Below are positions 15,609 to 22,669 of a DNA stretch of 64,000 bases, in pieces. The translations under genes and the position numbers were made by a program. This stretch comes from Palsa-504 sp050011155 (lineage in GTDB: Bacteria; Actinomycetota; Actinomycetes; Streptosporangiales; Streptosporangiaceae). Each line of letters begins with the position of its first letter. Positions within the stretch are counted from its first letter, which is position 1. The DNA lies in assembly GCA_050011155.1 (NCBI GenBank), contig JBEKJP010000008.1, positions 32,905 to 96,904 on the forward strand, in the 5' to 3' direction. The notes below the pieces were generated by a model. That model did not search any database. It was not told the DNA's origin and saw nothing but the letters and a program-made list of their open reading frames with translations.

Positions 15609-16772
15609 TCATCGGGCTCCCACCGCCTCGGTCGACGCTCCAATCTCTTTTACATACCATTTGCCGCTTTGAAGGTCGACAACCGACATACCATATGTCA
15701 TCTCGAGTTTCGATGCCATCCCTAGATTTCCAGTGGCCGGTTGTGGCTGTTCAGGGAGCTGCCATATCACGGTTACCGTTATCTGCCGGGTCCGCCCGCC
15801 GGGCGGCACGTGAAGCGCGCTGACCGAGTCGAACGTCACTCCGCCGCCGAGCCCGGCCAGTGTGGTGCCGGGGGCGAGGAACCGGCCCAGCGCGGCGCTA
15901 TCGCCGCTAGCGTAGGCCTGGAAAAAGGCCGGCAGCTCATTCATCAGCTGGCTTTGCGCCACCTGGTCCGAGCCGCCCGGCGTGGCGGTGGCCGGCGGCA
16001 GGATCTTGCCGGGCGCGGGCAGCCAGGCGGGCTCGCCGGTGACGACCAGGCCACCGCCGGACGAGGCCACCGGCACGCCGAGCTCGGTGAGCTGGCCGCC
16101 GATCAGGGCGAGCAGCGTCACCACGGCGTGCTGCGGGTCCTGGACCTTGATCCCGGCGACCTGCAAGGCCTGCAAGTCGACCTGGCCGACGCCGTTCCAG
16201 CCCAGGTTGGGGTCCGCGGCCGAGACGCTCGGCGGCACGAACGCCGCCAGGGCCTGTTCCCGCTGAACTTGACTCTGCGGGCTGAACCCGAAATAGACCC
16301 GGCCGAACTCGGCCGCGTACGCCTCGGCCGCGGCGACAGGAAACTGCCCGGCCGCCGCGTTCCCCGCCGCCGTGCTTCCCGGCACTGGCCCGGCGGCCGG
16401 AGCCGACGTGTGGTTGAAGACGATCGCGGTGAGACCGCGGAACGCGATCACCAGCAACGCCGCCCAGAGCACGATCCGCAGCGGCCACAGCAGCCACCGG
16501 CCGCCCCCTCCGCGCCAGCCGGGGCTGGCGGCGGCCACCGAGCCGGCTGCCACCATCCCGTCAGCCTGGATACCCGCGAGGAAGGAATCCGTCTCGCCGT
16601 ACGGCGCCGCCTCGCGGGACCAGTCCCGATCGCCGTACTGGGCTTCATCGCCGTAACGGGCCTGGTCACTGTACAGAGCCCGAGCCTGAGGCCGCGACGG
16701 ATCCAGGTCCGCCGACACGGGATAGTACACACCAGACCGCTCTCCGTTACCGGATGCCGGCCCGCGAACCAT
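15609..16772 (-). CDS. tcpC: TcpC/VirB8-like conjugation channel protein
   Basis: 387 residues. A ~90-residue cytoplasmic N-terminus rich in Asp, Arg and Tyr is followed by one membrane segment (about 94-114, LWPLRIVLWAALLVIAF) and a ~270-residue external part made of two similar halves: FPVAAAEAYAAEFGRVYF starts the first and LPAFFQAYASGD the second. This is the two-NTF2-domain architecture of TcpC and of Tn916 Orf13, which form the ring-like external scaffold. The ATG at 16772 has GGAGG seven bases upstream; longer frames to 17165 lack this. It is the first gene of the locus, so the main promoter should lie above 16772. Confidence 0.8.
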   Translation of the reverse strand: MVRGPASGNGERSGVYYPVSADLDPSRPQARALYSDQARYGDEAQYGDRDWSREAAPYGETDSFLAGIQADGMVAAGSVAAASPGWRGGGGRWLLWPLRIVLWAALLVIAFRGLTAIVFNHTSAPAAGPVPGSTAAGNAAAGQFPVAAAEAYAAEFGRVYFGFSPQSQVQREQALAAFVPPSVSAADPNLGWNGVGQVDLQALQVAGIKVQDPQHAVVTLLALIGGQLTELGVPVASSGGGLVVTGEPAWLPAPGKILPPATATPGGSDQVAQSQLMNELPAFFQAYASGDSAALGRFLAPGTTLAGLGGGVTFDSVSALHVPPGGRTRQITVTVIWQLPEQPQPATGNLGMASKLEMTYGMSVVDLQSGKWYVKEIGASTEAVGAR

Positions 16773-17530
16773 GACACCTCCGCACGTTTCCGCACCGGGG
16801 AACCCCGGAGCGGCCGTCCCTTTCGTGCTGGCCTCGCGCTCCATTGTGCGCCAAGAAGTCACGGTGCGGAACCGGATACAGCCGAACACCGGAACATCTG
16901 CACGGACAAAACGACCAGCAACCCTGATACGGATCATGTACGGAGAGGGTTCACATGAGTTCGGACTGTATTTAGCCAGGCTGGCGGCGTGCATTTTCGC
17001 GCCGATGCCGCCAGCATGGCGTCGCGCACGACGTCCGCCGGCAGCGTATGGCCAGGTCAGCAGCGTTCTGCTCGGCCGTGGCCAGCCAAGCCGGAGCCCG
17101 GCCGTTTCGCCTGCCCGCGGAACGGCCGCCGTGCGGCCCGAGGCCTCCATCACATCAGAAATCACGCCGTGGTTACCCCCTTGAGCTGCGATAACTTGCC
17201 ATCTGCCGCCGAGGGAACGGCCGGATCTTAAGGGCTCCTTACGTCAGCCCGGTCCGCGCTTCGTACGGCAGGGGAGAGCGCCCGGCCAGCGAGCGCACCT
17301 TCGCCGCGACCCGCAGGCCACTCCACATCGGCCACACCGGCAGACGGCTCGATTAGCACGCTTGCCTGAGACTATATCACGACGATGAATATTGTCGAAC
17401 ATAGATACGATTGATGCCCAGGGGCAAGGAACCCGGCAAGCCAAGATACGGCAGGCACATGCCGCGGGCGTGTCCTGTCGAGCACACCTCCCGAAATAGC
17501 CGCATTCGCTGCCGGTCGCCCCCGGGGGAC
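16773..17530. other. intergenic region upstream of the T4SS-like locus
   Basis: About 760 bases with no convincing gene. Open frames on both strands lack recognisable domains and good ribosome-binding sites. The region has relatively AT-rich patches (around 16900-16975 and 17350-17410) and should contain the promoter of the minus-strand secretion operon. A MITE-like element follows at 17531. Confidence 0.4.
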
Positions 17531-17879
17531 CTGAGAGTGCGGATCTGTAGTGGATCGAGGGCGGGTTGCGAAGGTTCCAGAAGCGTTTGCCTGGCGGGGA
17601 CAGGGTGCCGGGGCGCCGGGCCGCCTTGCGGGCGGTGTTCTTGGTGCTGACGGTGCACGGGTCATCTCACGAGGGGCGTGTCGCGCCGGGCGCCTCGCGG
17701 CAGGACGTAGTGAAACCGCGGTTCCAGTGCGTCCTGGCGCGGTGAAAGCGCCGTTCCATAGCGTTCCGGCCGGTGCTGCCGCCCGGGCCGCGCCGGTGCT
17801 GCCGCCCGGGCCGCGCCCGGGCCGCGGCCCCGCCAGCTTTGCAACACGCCCTAGAACCAGCAGAGATCCGCATTCTCGG
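17531..17879. mobile_element. MITE-like non-coding element with ~42-bp imperfect terminal inverted repeats
   Basis: The left end (17531-17572, starting CTGAGAGTGCGGATCT) and the reverse complement of the right end (17838-17879, starting CCGAGAATGCGGATCT) match at 33 of 42 positions when aligned by eye. The 349-bp interior has no coding potential. It contains a tandem pair of a ~23-bp unit (about 17769-17814, core GGTGCTGCCGCCCGGGCC) and one copy of the 50-nt palindromic repeat at 17710. Size, ends and lack of genes fit a non-autonomous element; no target duplication was found. From 17880 to 18218 nothing else is recognisable except the promoter region of the next gene. Confidence 0.5.
17710..17759 (-). 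repeat. 50-nt palindromic dispersed repeat, copy 1 (inverted orientation)
   Basis: The reverse complement reads TGGAACGGCGCTTTCACC, then GCGCCAGGACGCACTGGAAC, then CGCGGTTTCACT. It aligns without gaps to copies at 36674-36723 and 59366-59415. The most conserved core is CGCGYCAGRACGCACTSGAA followed by CCGGTTTCA-like sequence. It is the most diverged of the three copies. Confidence 0.55.
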
Positions 17880-18218
17880 GCTCGCGGTGGAGCGCTGCGG
17901 CGCAGCAGCTGGTGCGGACGGGGTGACGGGGGCGGATGTGGTTGCACGCTGCAGGGGTCGGAGACGAGGGTCACGACCACTGAGTCGGCATGGGCGGGGT
18001 GACCTGGGGTTTTGCTTGCCGTTTCAGCGTCGTTCCAGCCGTGGACGGCACAGTACGCGTGAGGGCTCAGGTCAGGTGTTGGGGGTGTGATCAGAGTGAA
18101 GCAAGTGTTACGATGCGGCATATTATGGTTACTATCTGGAATTGATCCTGGTTACGGGGATAGTGGCCAGAGGGTTAGACGTTGCCGAAGGGGTACGAAG
18201 CACGGGGGAGGTAGAGAC

Positions 18219-18428
18219 ATGGGTCTTTGGTGGGTGCCAGTAGGGATAGCCGCCTGGTTCGTAGTCTCGGTCGTGGTCGCGCTGGGTATCGGCCAGGGCC
18301 TCAGACACTGCTCCCAGGTCCGGAAAGCCATAGACCAGCAGTGGGTGAAGGCGCCAGGTCCGCGCGAGCCGTCCTGGGACGAGCGTCAGGTCTCGCCGGA
18401 GCGGACGCGCGCTGGTATTGCCAAGTGA
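18219..18428 (+). CDS. small single-pass membrane protein, paralogue 1
   Basis: 69 residues: GLWWVPVGIAAWFVVSVVV is a membrane segment starting at residue 2, followed by a charged cytoplasmic-looking tail with REPSWDERQVS. A strong site GGGGGAGG lies just before the ATG. The adjacent downstream gene encodes a similar protein (W-W-V-P-x-G-x-A-A-W-F, an L-R-x-x-S-Q element, R-E-P-x-x-D-E-R-Q-x-S), so the frame is conserved between two copies. That is good evidence it is expressed. No known family was recognised. Confidence 0.65.
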   Translation: MGLWWVPVGIAAWFVVSVVVALGIGQGLRHCSQVRKAIDQQWVKAPGPREPSWDERQVSPERTRAGIAK

Positions 18429-18491
18429 AAACAGAATGTTACTCTGTGAGATAGGACGTGGCTGCAGGGGAGGTAGCCGCGGGGAGGAAAC

Positions 18492-18674
18492 GTGGACCCA
18501 TGGTGGTGGGTGCCGATAGGCCTGGCCGCCTGGTTTCTGGTAGCGATCGTGGCCGCGCTGATCATCGGCCCGATTCTCAGGGGCTCTTCGCAAGCCCGGG
18601 AATCGGACAGCCAGGAATCTGAGGATACGCCGGGCGAGCGCGAGCCGCCCGAGGATGAGCGACAGGCCTCGTAG
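18492..18674 (+). CDS. small single-pass membrane protein, paralogue 2
   Basis: 60 residues, GTG start with GGGGAGGA six bases upstream. PWWWVPIGLAAWFLVAIVAAL is a membrane segment from residue 3; the tail is acidic and polar (SQESEDTPGEREPPEDERQ). It is a tandem duplicate of the gene 63 bases upstream. The N-terminal membrane segment and the last ~12 residues are the most alike, the middle is diverged. The function is unknown; the protein may interact with another membrane complex through the conserved REPxxDERQ tail. Confidence 0.65.
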   Translation: MDPWWWVPIGLAAWFLVAIVAALIIGPILRGSSQARESDSQESEDTPGEREPPEDERQAS

Positions 18675-18858
18675 TGACGGCATTAGTCCCTACCCGTTGA
18701 AGCGGGCTAGGTGGGGCCGATTCCGCGGAGCACGAGGTCGCCCGCCCGTCTTCGTGACTGCAACCCGGTCTCGTGGCCTGGTCGTCTTCTGGCCGCCCAT
18801 GGCCGGCTTTCTCCCGCCGGACCGATGAATCCGGGCCGCTCGCCCGGTCTGATCGGTC

Positions 18859-19692
18859 ATGCCCACCGCGACAACCGCTCGCCGCATGTTCGAGCTCCTC
18901 GAGCCGATCTGCCTGGTCACCTTCTTCGCCGACGAGTGCAACGAGGAGATGGCCGCGCTTGGCCACCGCACCTACTGGGACGGCTACTTCGCCAGCCGCG
19001 CCGCGCCGCTGGGGCGGGTGCCGGCCTACGTCGTGCACGCGGCGTTCTACAGCTTCGCCGACGGCGAGGCCGCGCGGCACATCCCGAGCGCATGGGAGAC
19101 GATCCCGCCCGAGGCATCCATCGCCGCACGGATGCGGGGCAGCACGGCCTCGCTACGACGGATCCTCGGCGACGACCTGGCCGGCTCCCCCGGCCTGGCG
19201 CGCGCCGCCGACCTGACCACCAAGGCCGCGACGAGCGCGCCCACGGAAGGCCGGGTGATGTACGCCGGGATGCGCTCCCTTCCGGTGCCCAGCGACCCGG
19301 TCGCCCGGCTGTGGCACTCCGCGACCATGCTGCGCGAGCACCGCGGTGACGGGCACGTCGCCGCTCTCGTCGGCGCGCGCATCGGCGGCACCGAGGCCCA
19401 CGTGCTCTCCGCGCTGGACCTGGGCATCCACCCGCCGGAGTCGTTCGGACGCATCCACCACCTGCCGAAAAAGCGGCTGGCCGAGGTCATGGACGGGCTA
19501 CGCGAGCGCGGGCTGGTCGACCCGGACGGCTGTTTCACCGACGCCGGCCGCGAGGTCAAGCGACGCATCGAAGCCCTCACCGACGAGCTCGCCGCCCCGC
19601 CGTACGGCGGGCTCTCCCCGGCCGAGCTCGACGAGCTGATCGCCGAGCTCGAACCCATCACCGCGACGCTGGTGGCCACGGGATCACAATGA
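18859..19692 (+). CDS. SCO6745-family protein (winged-helix-like C-terminus)
   Basis: 277 residues. The start RRMFELLEPICLVTFFADE and the middle GRVMYAGMRSLPVP...ARLWHSATMLREHRGDGHVAAL are typical of the actinobacterial SCO6745 family. The C-terminal ~90 residues (KKRLAEVMDGLRERGLVDPDG...FTDAGREVKRRIEALTDEL) form a MarR-like winged helix. Its role is unknown; regulation by ligand binding is a guess from the fold. It is convergent with the original end of ychF, whose displaced stop lies five bases after this gene's stop. Confidence 0.75.
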   Translation: MPTATTARRMFELLEPICLVTFFADECNEEMAALGHRTYWDGYFASRAAPLGRVPAYVVHAAFYSFADGEAARHIPSAWETIPPEASIAARMRGSTASLRRILGDDLAGSPGLARAADLTTKAATSAPTEGRVMYAGMRSLPVPSDPVARLWHSATMLREHRGDGHVAALVGARIGGTEAHVLSALDLGIHPPESFGRIHHLPKKRLAEVMDGLRERGLVDPDGCFTDAGREVKRRIEALTDELAAPPYGGLSPAELDELIAELEPITATLVATGSQ

Positions 19693-19696
19693 CGGA

Positions 19697-19737
19697 CTAC
19701 ACGTTAAATCTGAACTCGACGACGTCGCCGTCGCGCA
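19697..19737 (-). pseudogene. ychF: displaced native 3' end of ychF
   Basis: On the minus strand these bases read L-R-D-G-D-V-V-E-F-R-F-N-V-stop. RFNV after DGDVxxF is the usual C-terminus of YchF proteins, including E. coli YchF, whereas the intact ychF at 21575 ends in VVEFRHS. The two sites share 26 identical bases (19712-19737 and 21587-21612). The simplest reading is that an element inserted into the last codons of ychF and pushed the true ending 1.9 kb away. Confidence 0.75.
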
Positions 19738-19757
19738 GTCGTTGCCGATCTCCCTGG

Positions 19758-20012
19758 TCATAGGAGGGCGAGCAACTCTTCAGTGGTCATGCCGATTATC
19801 GCGAGAATGTTCCGCAGCGTGCCCTTCGGTATGTCTCGGTTGTGGACTGGCACCGAGACTGTCCGGCCATCAGGGTGTCTCATCACGTGATGGCTACCGC
19901 TGATCCTCGCGACCGCGAATCCGGCTCGTTCAAGTGCCTTGACTACTTGTGCTCCCCGGACAGCCGGGATCGCGGCAGGGGGGCATCCGGCAACGTTATC
20001 AGGCAACCTCAA
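19758..20012 (-). CDS. hicA: HicA-family mRNA interferase toxin
   Basis: 84 residues in a double-stranded-RNA-binding-like fold. AVRGAQVVKALERAGFAVAR leads into ISGSHHVMRHPDG, which holds the catalytic histidine motif G-S-H-H of HicA, and VSVPVHNRDIPKGTLRNIL is the family's C-terminal signature. It cleaves mRNA when not bound by HicB. The first ~14 residues look non-conserved, so the true start may lie further in. It overlaps the upstream antitoxin gene by 14 bases, the usual hicBA coupling. Confidence 0.85.
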   Translation of the reverse strand: MRLPDNVAGCPPAAIPAVRGAQVVKALERAGFAVARISGSHHVMRHPDGRTVSVPVHNRDIPKGTLRNILAIIGMTTEELLALL

Positions 20013-20217
20013 GGTTGAGCGTCAGCTCGTCTGGGATGCCGACCTCGCCAATCAACGCCTGTAGCGCCTCGCGCAGATCATCGAGCGCCGCTTCGCGGGT
20101 CGTACCGTCGCCTACGGCTCCGACACCTGGCCTGAGCTGAGCAGATGCACACCAAACGCCATCTTCGTCTTGTTCGAGGTTGTACGGTACGTGCACGGTC
20201 CTGAACCGGACGCTCAT
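19999..20217 (-). CDS. hicB: HicB-family antitoxin
   Basis: 72 residues: VRFRTVHVPYNLEQDEDGVW...LRPGVGAVGDGTTREAALDDLREAL, the partial RNase-H-like fold of HicB with the G-D-x-x-x-E-A-x-x-x-L-x-E-A motif. It neutralises HicA and probably represses the pair. No separate DNA-binding domain is evident after residue 60. The ATG at 20217 is chosen because the family start (VRFRTVHVP) follows at once; an upstream in-frame start at 20298 adds unrelated residues. Confidence 0.8.
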   Translation of the reverse strand: MSVRFRTVHVPYNLEQDEDGVWCASAQLRPGVGAVGDGTTREAALDDLREALQALIGEVGIPDELTLNLEVA

Positions 20218-20300
20218 CGCTGCTGTCTCCTGGTCATGGTGCGGAGGTTGACACCGGTCAACCTCCTGACTCAAGTAAAGCACGTCACGGTATAGCACGG

Positions 20301-20432
20301 TCAGAGCACGGTATACCCCGCTGCCAAGATGCGGAGGCGTTCAGTCACCTCCGCATTCGCCTGGGCGACCGCGACGAGAACACTCATGTCGAGTACGTAC
20401 GGGGTCGGAGTAGCCCCGCTGTCCTCGGTCAC
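20301..20432 (-). pseudogene. truncated PIN-domain (VapC-like) gene with remnant of its partner
   Basis: From a GTG at 20432 the minus strand reads VTEDSGATPTPYVLDMSVLV, then AVAQANAEVTERLRILAAGY and a stop at 20301. YVLDxSVLVAVAxxxAxVTxR is the start of a PIN toxin, but only 43 residues remain of the usual ~130. The GTG overlaps the stop (20429) of an upstream frame ending DPERVDRMLAHIDAQAAALPER, as in antitoxin-toxin pairs. Upstream of about 20560 that partner frame looks like noise. This is a decayed toxin-antitoxin module. Confidence 0.55.
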
Positions 20433-20898
20433 CGCTCAGGTAGCGCGGCGGCCTGGGCGTCGATGTGCGCGAGCATCCGATCCACCCTCTCCGGATCGGC
20501 CTGCGCGGCCGCCTCCCGGAGACGGTTCAAACATCGCGGCCGACCTTTTCGGAGAAGGCACCATACGTCGGCGATGTCTTTCCTACGGGACGACGTGCCG
20601 ACAGGGAATCGCGCTGTCGCCAGATGCCGGTTCGGCTTCCTGGTCAAGTCTGACCTCTGGCCGATCTGGATCGCGGAACACGAGACTCCCTTACTAACCG
20701 AAGACCGCACGGGGGACTCGCCGGGACGGCTACGGCACGATCACACTCGTCATGTGGCTTGTCCCTGCCCGCTCCGCCCGACGCAGACGTGAAGCCCGGC
20801 GCGGAAGGCGTCTGAGACCGTGCCGCTTGCCGAGCGCCGCCGCCCTAGCCTGATAGACTTAACGTTCGATAAACCACAAACACGCTCGAAGGATACGT

Positions 20899-21156
20899 GT
20901 GCGTAATTACACTAATTTGTGGGAAAGACCCCGGCCTGCTCATGACATCTCGCAGTTCCCCGGGCCGATCCGCGTACCAGGCATTCGGCATCTGCTGGAT
21001 GAGCCCGACGGTACGGTCGCGATTGACGGCTACGAGAAGGCCGCGCTCGACATCGTGGACTCGCCGCCGGGCACCTATGAGGATCTGAACGGCCTGGACT
21101 GCCCGCACTGCAAGCGGATCGCAGCCGAGCACGAAGCCGCGCCGGCCTCGTCATAA
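20899..21156 (+). CDS. small protein with a C-terminal CPHC motif
   Basis: 85 residues from a GTG, with GAAGGA upstream. The middle (PGIRHLLDEPDGTVAIDGYEK) and the end (GLDCPHCKRIAAEHEA) look protein-like. The Cys-Pro-His-Cys could bind metal or form a disulfide. A strong hairpin begins 12 bases after the stop, which supports real transcription. It lies inside the ychF-integrated element. No family was recognised. Confidence 0.45.
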   Translation: MRNYTNLWERPRPAHDISQFPGPIRVPGIRHLLDEPDGTVAIDGYEKAALDIVDSPPGTYEDLNGLDCPHCKRIAAEHEAAPASS

Positions 21157-21167
21157 CACAACACCAC

Positions 21168-21205
21168 GACGGCCCGCTTCCCCGGCGACAGGGCGGCGGG
21201 CCGTC
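21168..21205 (+). terminator. terminator hairpin after the small CPHC gene
   Basis: GACGGCCCGC (21168-21177) pairs perfectly with GCGGGCCGTC (21196-21205) around an 18-base loop. It lies 12 bases after the stop of the small plus-strand gene and may also end transcription from the minus-strand gene above it. Confidence 0.6.
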
Positions 21206-21213
21206 TGCTTCAC

Positions 21214-21553
21214 CGTCCCAAGCCTCCGGTCCACAAAAGCCACAAATCGGCGGCGACGGCCCGATACGACTCCACCGGACGAACTCTTCGTGAACGACCT
21301 TCAGCACCGAACGCTCGTCGGTTGCGCCATCCAGCCGAAGGACGATCGTCTGCGCCTCCGCCCGGTACTCGTCGGTGTTCGTCCCGAAGTCAAGGCCGAT
21401 GGGGTCGTGGTGGAACAGGAGCACCTCGACCCTGGACACCAGATCCTCTCGGCCGATGAGCGCGCGCTCTCGCTCCGCCCGGGCAGCCTCGATACGAGGC
21501 ACTTCCCGCCAGTAACGATCCGCGTCAGCCCGCTTGGCCGACTCTGCCTCCAC
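21214..21553 (-). pseudogene. hypothetical protein gene with probable lost or frameshifted 3' end
   Basis: The first ~100 residues look real: GREDLVSRVEVLLFHHDPIG, then LDFGTNTDEYRAEAQTIVLR and DERSVLKVVHEEFVRW. This resembles a small actinobacterial family of unknown role that starts with an R-V-E-x-L-L-F-x-x-D-P-I-G element. After the W the open frame continues into Cys/Pro-rich sequence crossing a terminator and an opposing gene. In a neighbouring frame a natural-looking ending (SYRAVAADLWLLWTGGLGR, stop near 21214) exists. A frameshift around 21250 would explain both. It lies at the ychF-side edge of the integrated element. Confidence 0.4.
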
Positions 21554-21574
21554 GCGCGCTCCGCTTGGTGATGT

Positions 21575-22669
21575 TTAACTGTGGCGGAACTCGACGACGT
21601 CGCCGTCGCGCATGACGTAGTCCTTGCCTTCGATGCGGGCCTTGCCCGCGGCCCGGGCCGCGGGCAGGGAGCCGGCTTCGATCAGGTCGTCGTAGGAGAC
21701 CACCTCGGCCTTGATGAAGCCGCGCTGGAAGTCGGTGTGGATGACGCCAGCCGCTTCTGGGGCGGTCGCCCCGGCCTTGATCTCCCAGGCCCGGGTCTCC
21801 TTCGGGCCCGCGGTCAGGAAGGTCGCCAAGCCCAGCGCGCGGAACCCGGCCCGGGCCAGCTGGGCCAGGCCCGGCTCGCCCATCCCGGCCTCGGCCAGCA
21901 GCTCGGCCGCCTCGTCCGCGGGCAGCTCGGCCAGGTCGGCCTCGGTCTTGGCGTCCAGGAAGATCGCCTCGGCCGGCCCATCTTTGGCTAGCACTGGCAG
22001 CTCGGTCAGCCGCTTGCGCAGGTCCTCGTCGGCCAGCTCGGCCACGTCCACGTTGAACGCGTAAAGGAACGGCTTGGCCGTCAGCAGGTGCAGCTCCCGC
22101 AGCGCGCGCAAGTCGATGCCAGCGACCGCCGACAGCGCGGTGCCGCCGTCGAGCAGCCGCTGGGCCGCCTCGGCCGCCGCCAGCGCCTGCGCCTTCTCCG
22201 GGTCCTTGGCGAACTTGGTTTCCTTGACCAGCCGCGGCAGCGCCTTCTCCAGCGTCTGCAGGTCGGCCAGGATCAGCTCGGTGATGACCGTCTCGATGTC
22301 GCGTTCCGGGGACACGTCGCCGTCCACGTGGGTCACGTCGGGGTCGGCGAAGACCCGCACCACCTGGCAGATCGCGTCGGTCTCGCGGATGTGGGCGAGG
22401 AACTGGTTGCCCAGGCCCTGGCCCTGCGAGGCGCCCCGGACCAGGCCGGCGATGTCGGTGAAGCGCACGCTGGCCGGCACGATCCGGGCCGAATCGTACA
22501 GCTTGGCCAGCTCGGCCAGCCGCGGATCGGGTACGCCGACCACGCCGACGTTCGGCTCGATCGTGGCGAACGGGTAGTTCGACGCCAGCGCGCTGGCCCG
22601 GGTCAGCGCGTTGAACAGCGTGGACTTGCCGACGTTAGGCAGGCCGACGATACCGATAGACAGGCTCAC
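21575..22669 (-). CDS. ychF: YchF/Obg-like P-loop ATPase
   Basis: 364 residues, close to the usual ~363. The G1 motif GLPNVGKST is at about 8-16 and DIAGLVRGASQGQGLGNQFL is the G3 region. The N-x-x-D of the G4 site reads FNVDVAEL near 205, and a TGS-like C-terminal domain ends at MRDGDVVEFRHS. It is an ancient ribosome-linked ATPase involved in stress control. The last two residues differ from the family's usual RFNV because an element inserted there; the native end is found at 19697. It overlaps the upstream PP2C gene by four bases. Confidence 0.95.
   Translation of the reverse strand: MSLSIGIVGLPNVGKSTLFNALTRASALASNYPFATIEPNVGVVGVPDPRLAELAKLYDSARIVPASVRFTDIAGLVRGASQGQGLGNQFLAHIRETDAICQVVRVFADPDVTHVDGDVSPERDIETVITELILADLQTLEKALPRLVKETKFAKDPEKAQALAAAEAAQRLLDGGTALSAVAGIDLRALRELHLLTAKPFLYAFNVDVAELADEDLRKRLTELPVLAKDGPAEAIFLDAKTEADLAELPADEAAELLAEAGMGEPGLAQLARAGFRALGLATFLTAGPKETRAWEIKAGATAPEAAGVIHTDFQRGFIKAEVVSYDDLIEAGSLPAARAAGKARIEGKDYVMRDGDVVEFRHS

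Larger units (their letters stand above)
19712..21612. mobile_element. remnant integrative element in ychF, flanked by 26-bp direct repeats (putative att sites)
   Basis: Direct repeats GAACTCGACGACGTCGCCGT... (26 bases, identical) lie at 19712-19737 and 21587-21612. The 1.85 kb between them carries hicB-hicA, a broken PIN toxin gene, one small plus-strand gene with a terminator, and a decayed minus-strand gene. No integrase or recombinase is left, so the element is fixed. The outer repeat continues into the canonical ychF ending and the inner one replaces it with codons for His-Ser. Confidence 0.7.

Noticed and set aside
15211..15660. A minus-strand frame of 149 codons between tcpC-like and tcpD-like genes
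   Set aside because: Arg/Pro/Ser-rich, no domain, no good ribosome site, and it overlaps the better supported ends of both neighbours.
5106..16772. The T4SS-like locus as a complete conjugative element
   Set aside because: No relaxase, coupling ATPase, integrase or flanking direct repeats were found, and the neighbours are housekeeping genes.
17372..18121. A 249-codon minus-strand frame upstream of the small membrane proteins
   Set aside because: It spans the inverted-repeat element and the 50-nt repeat, and its composition is that of GC-rich non-coding DNA.
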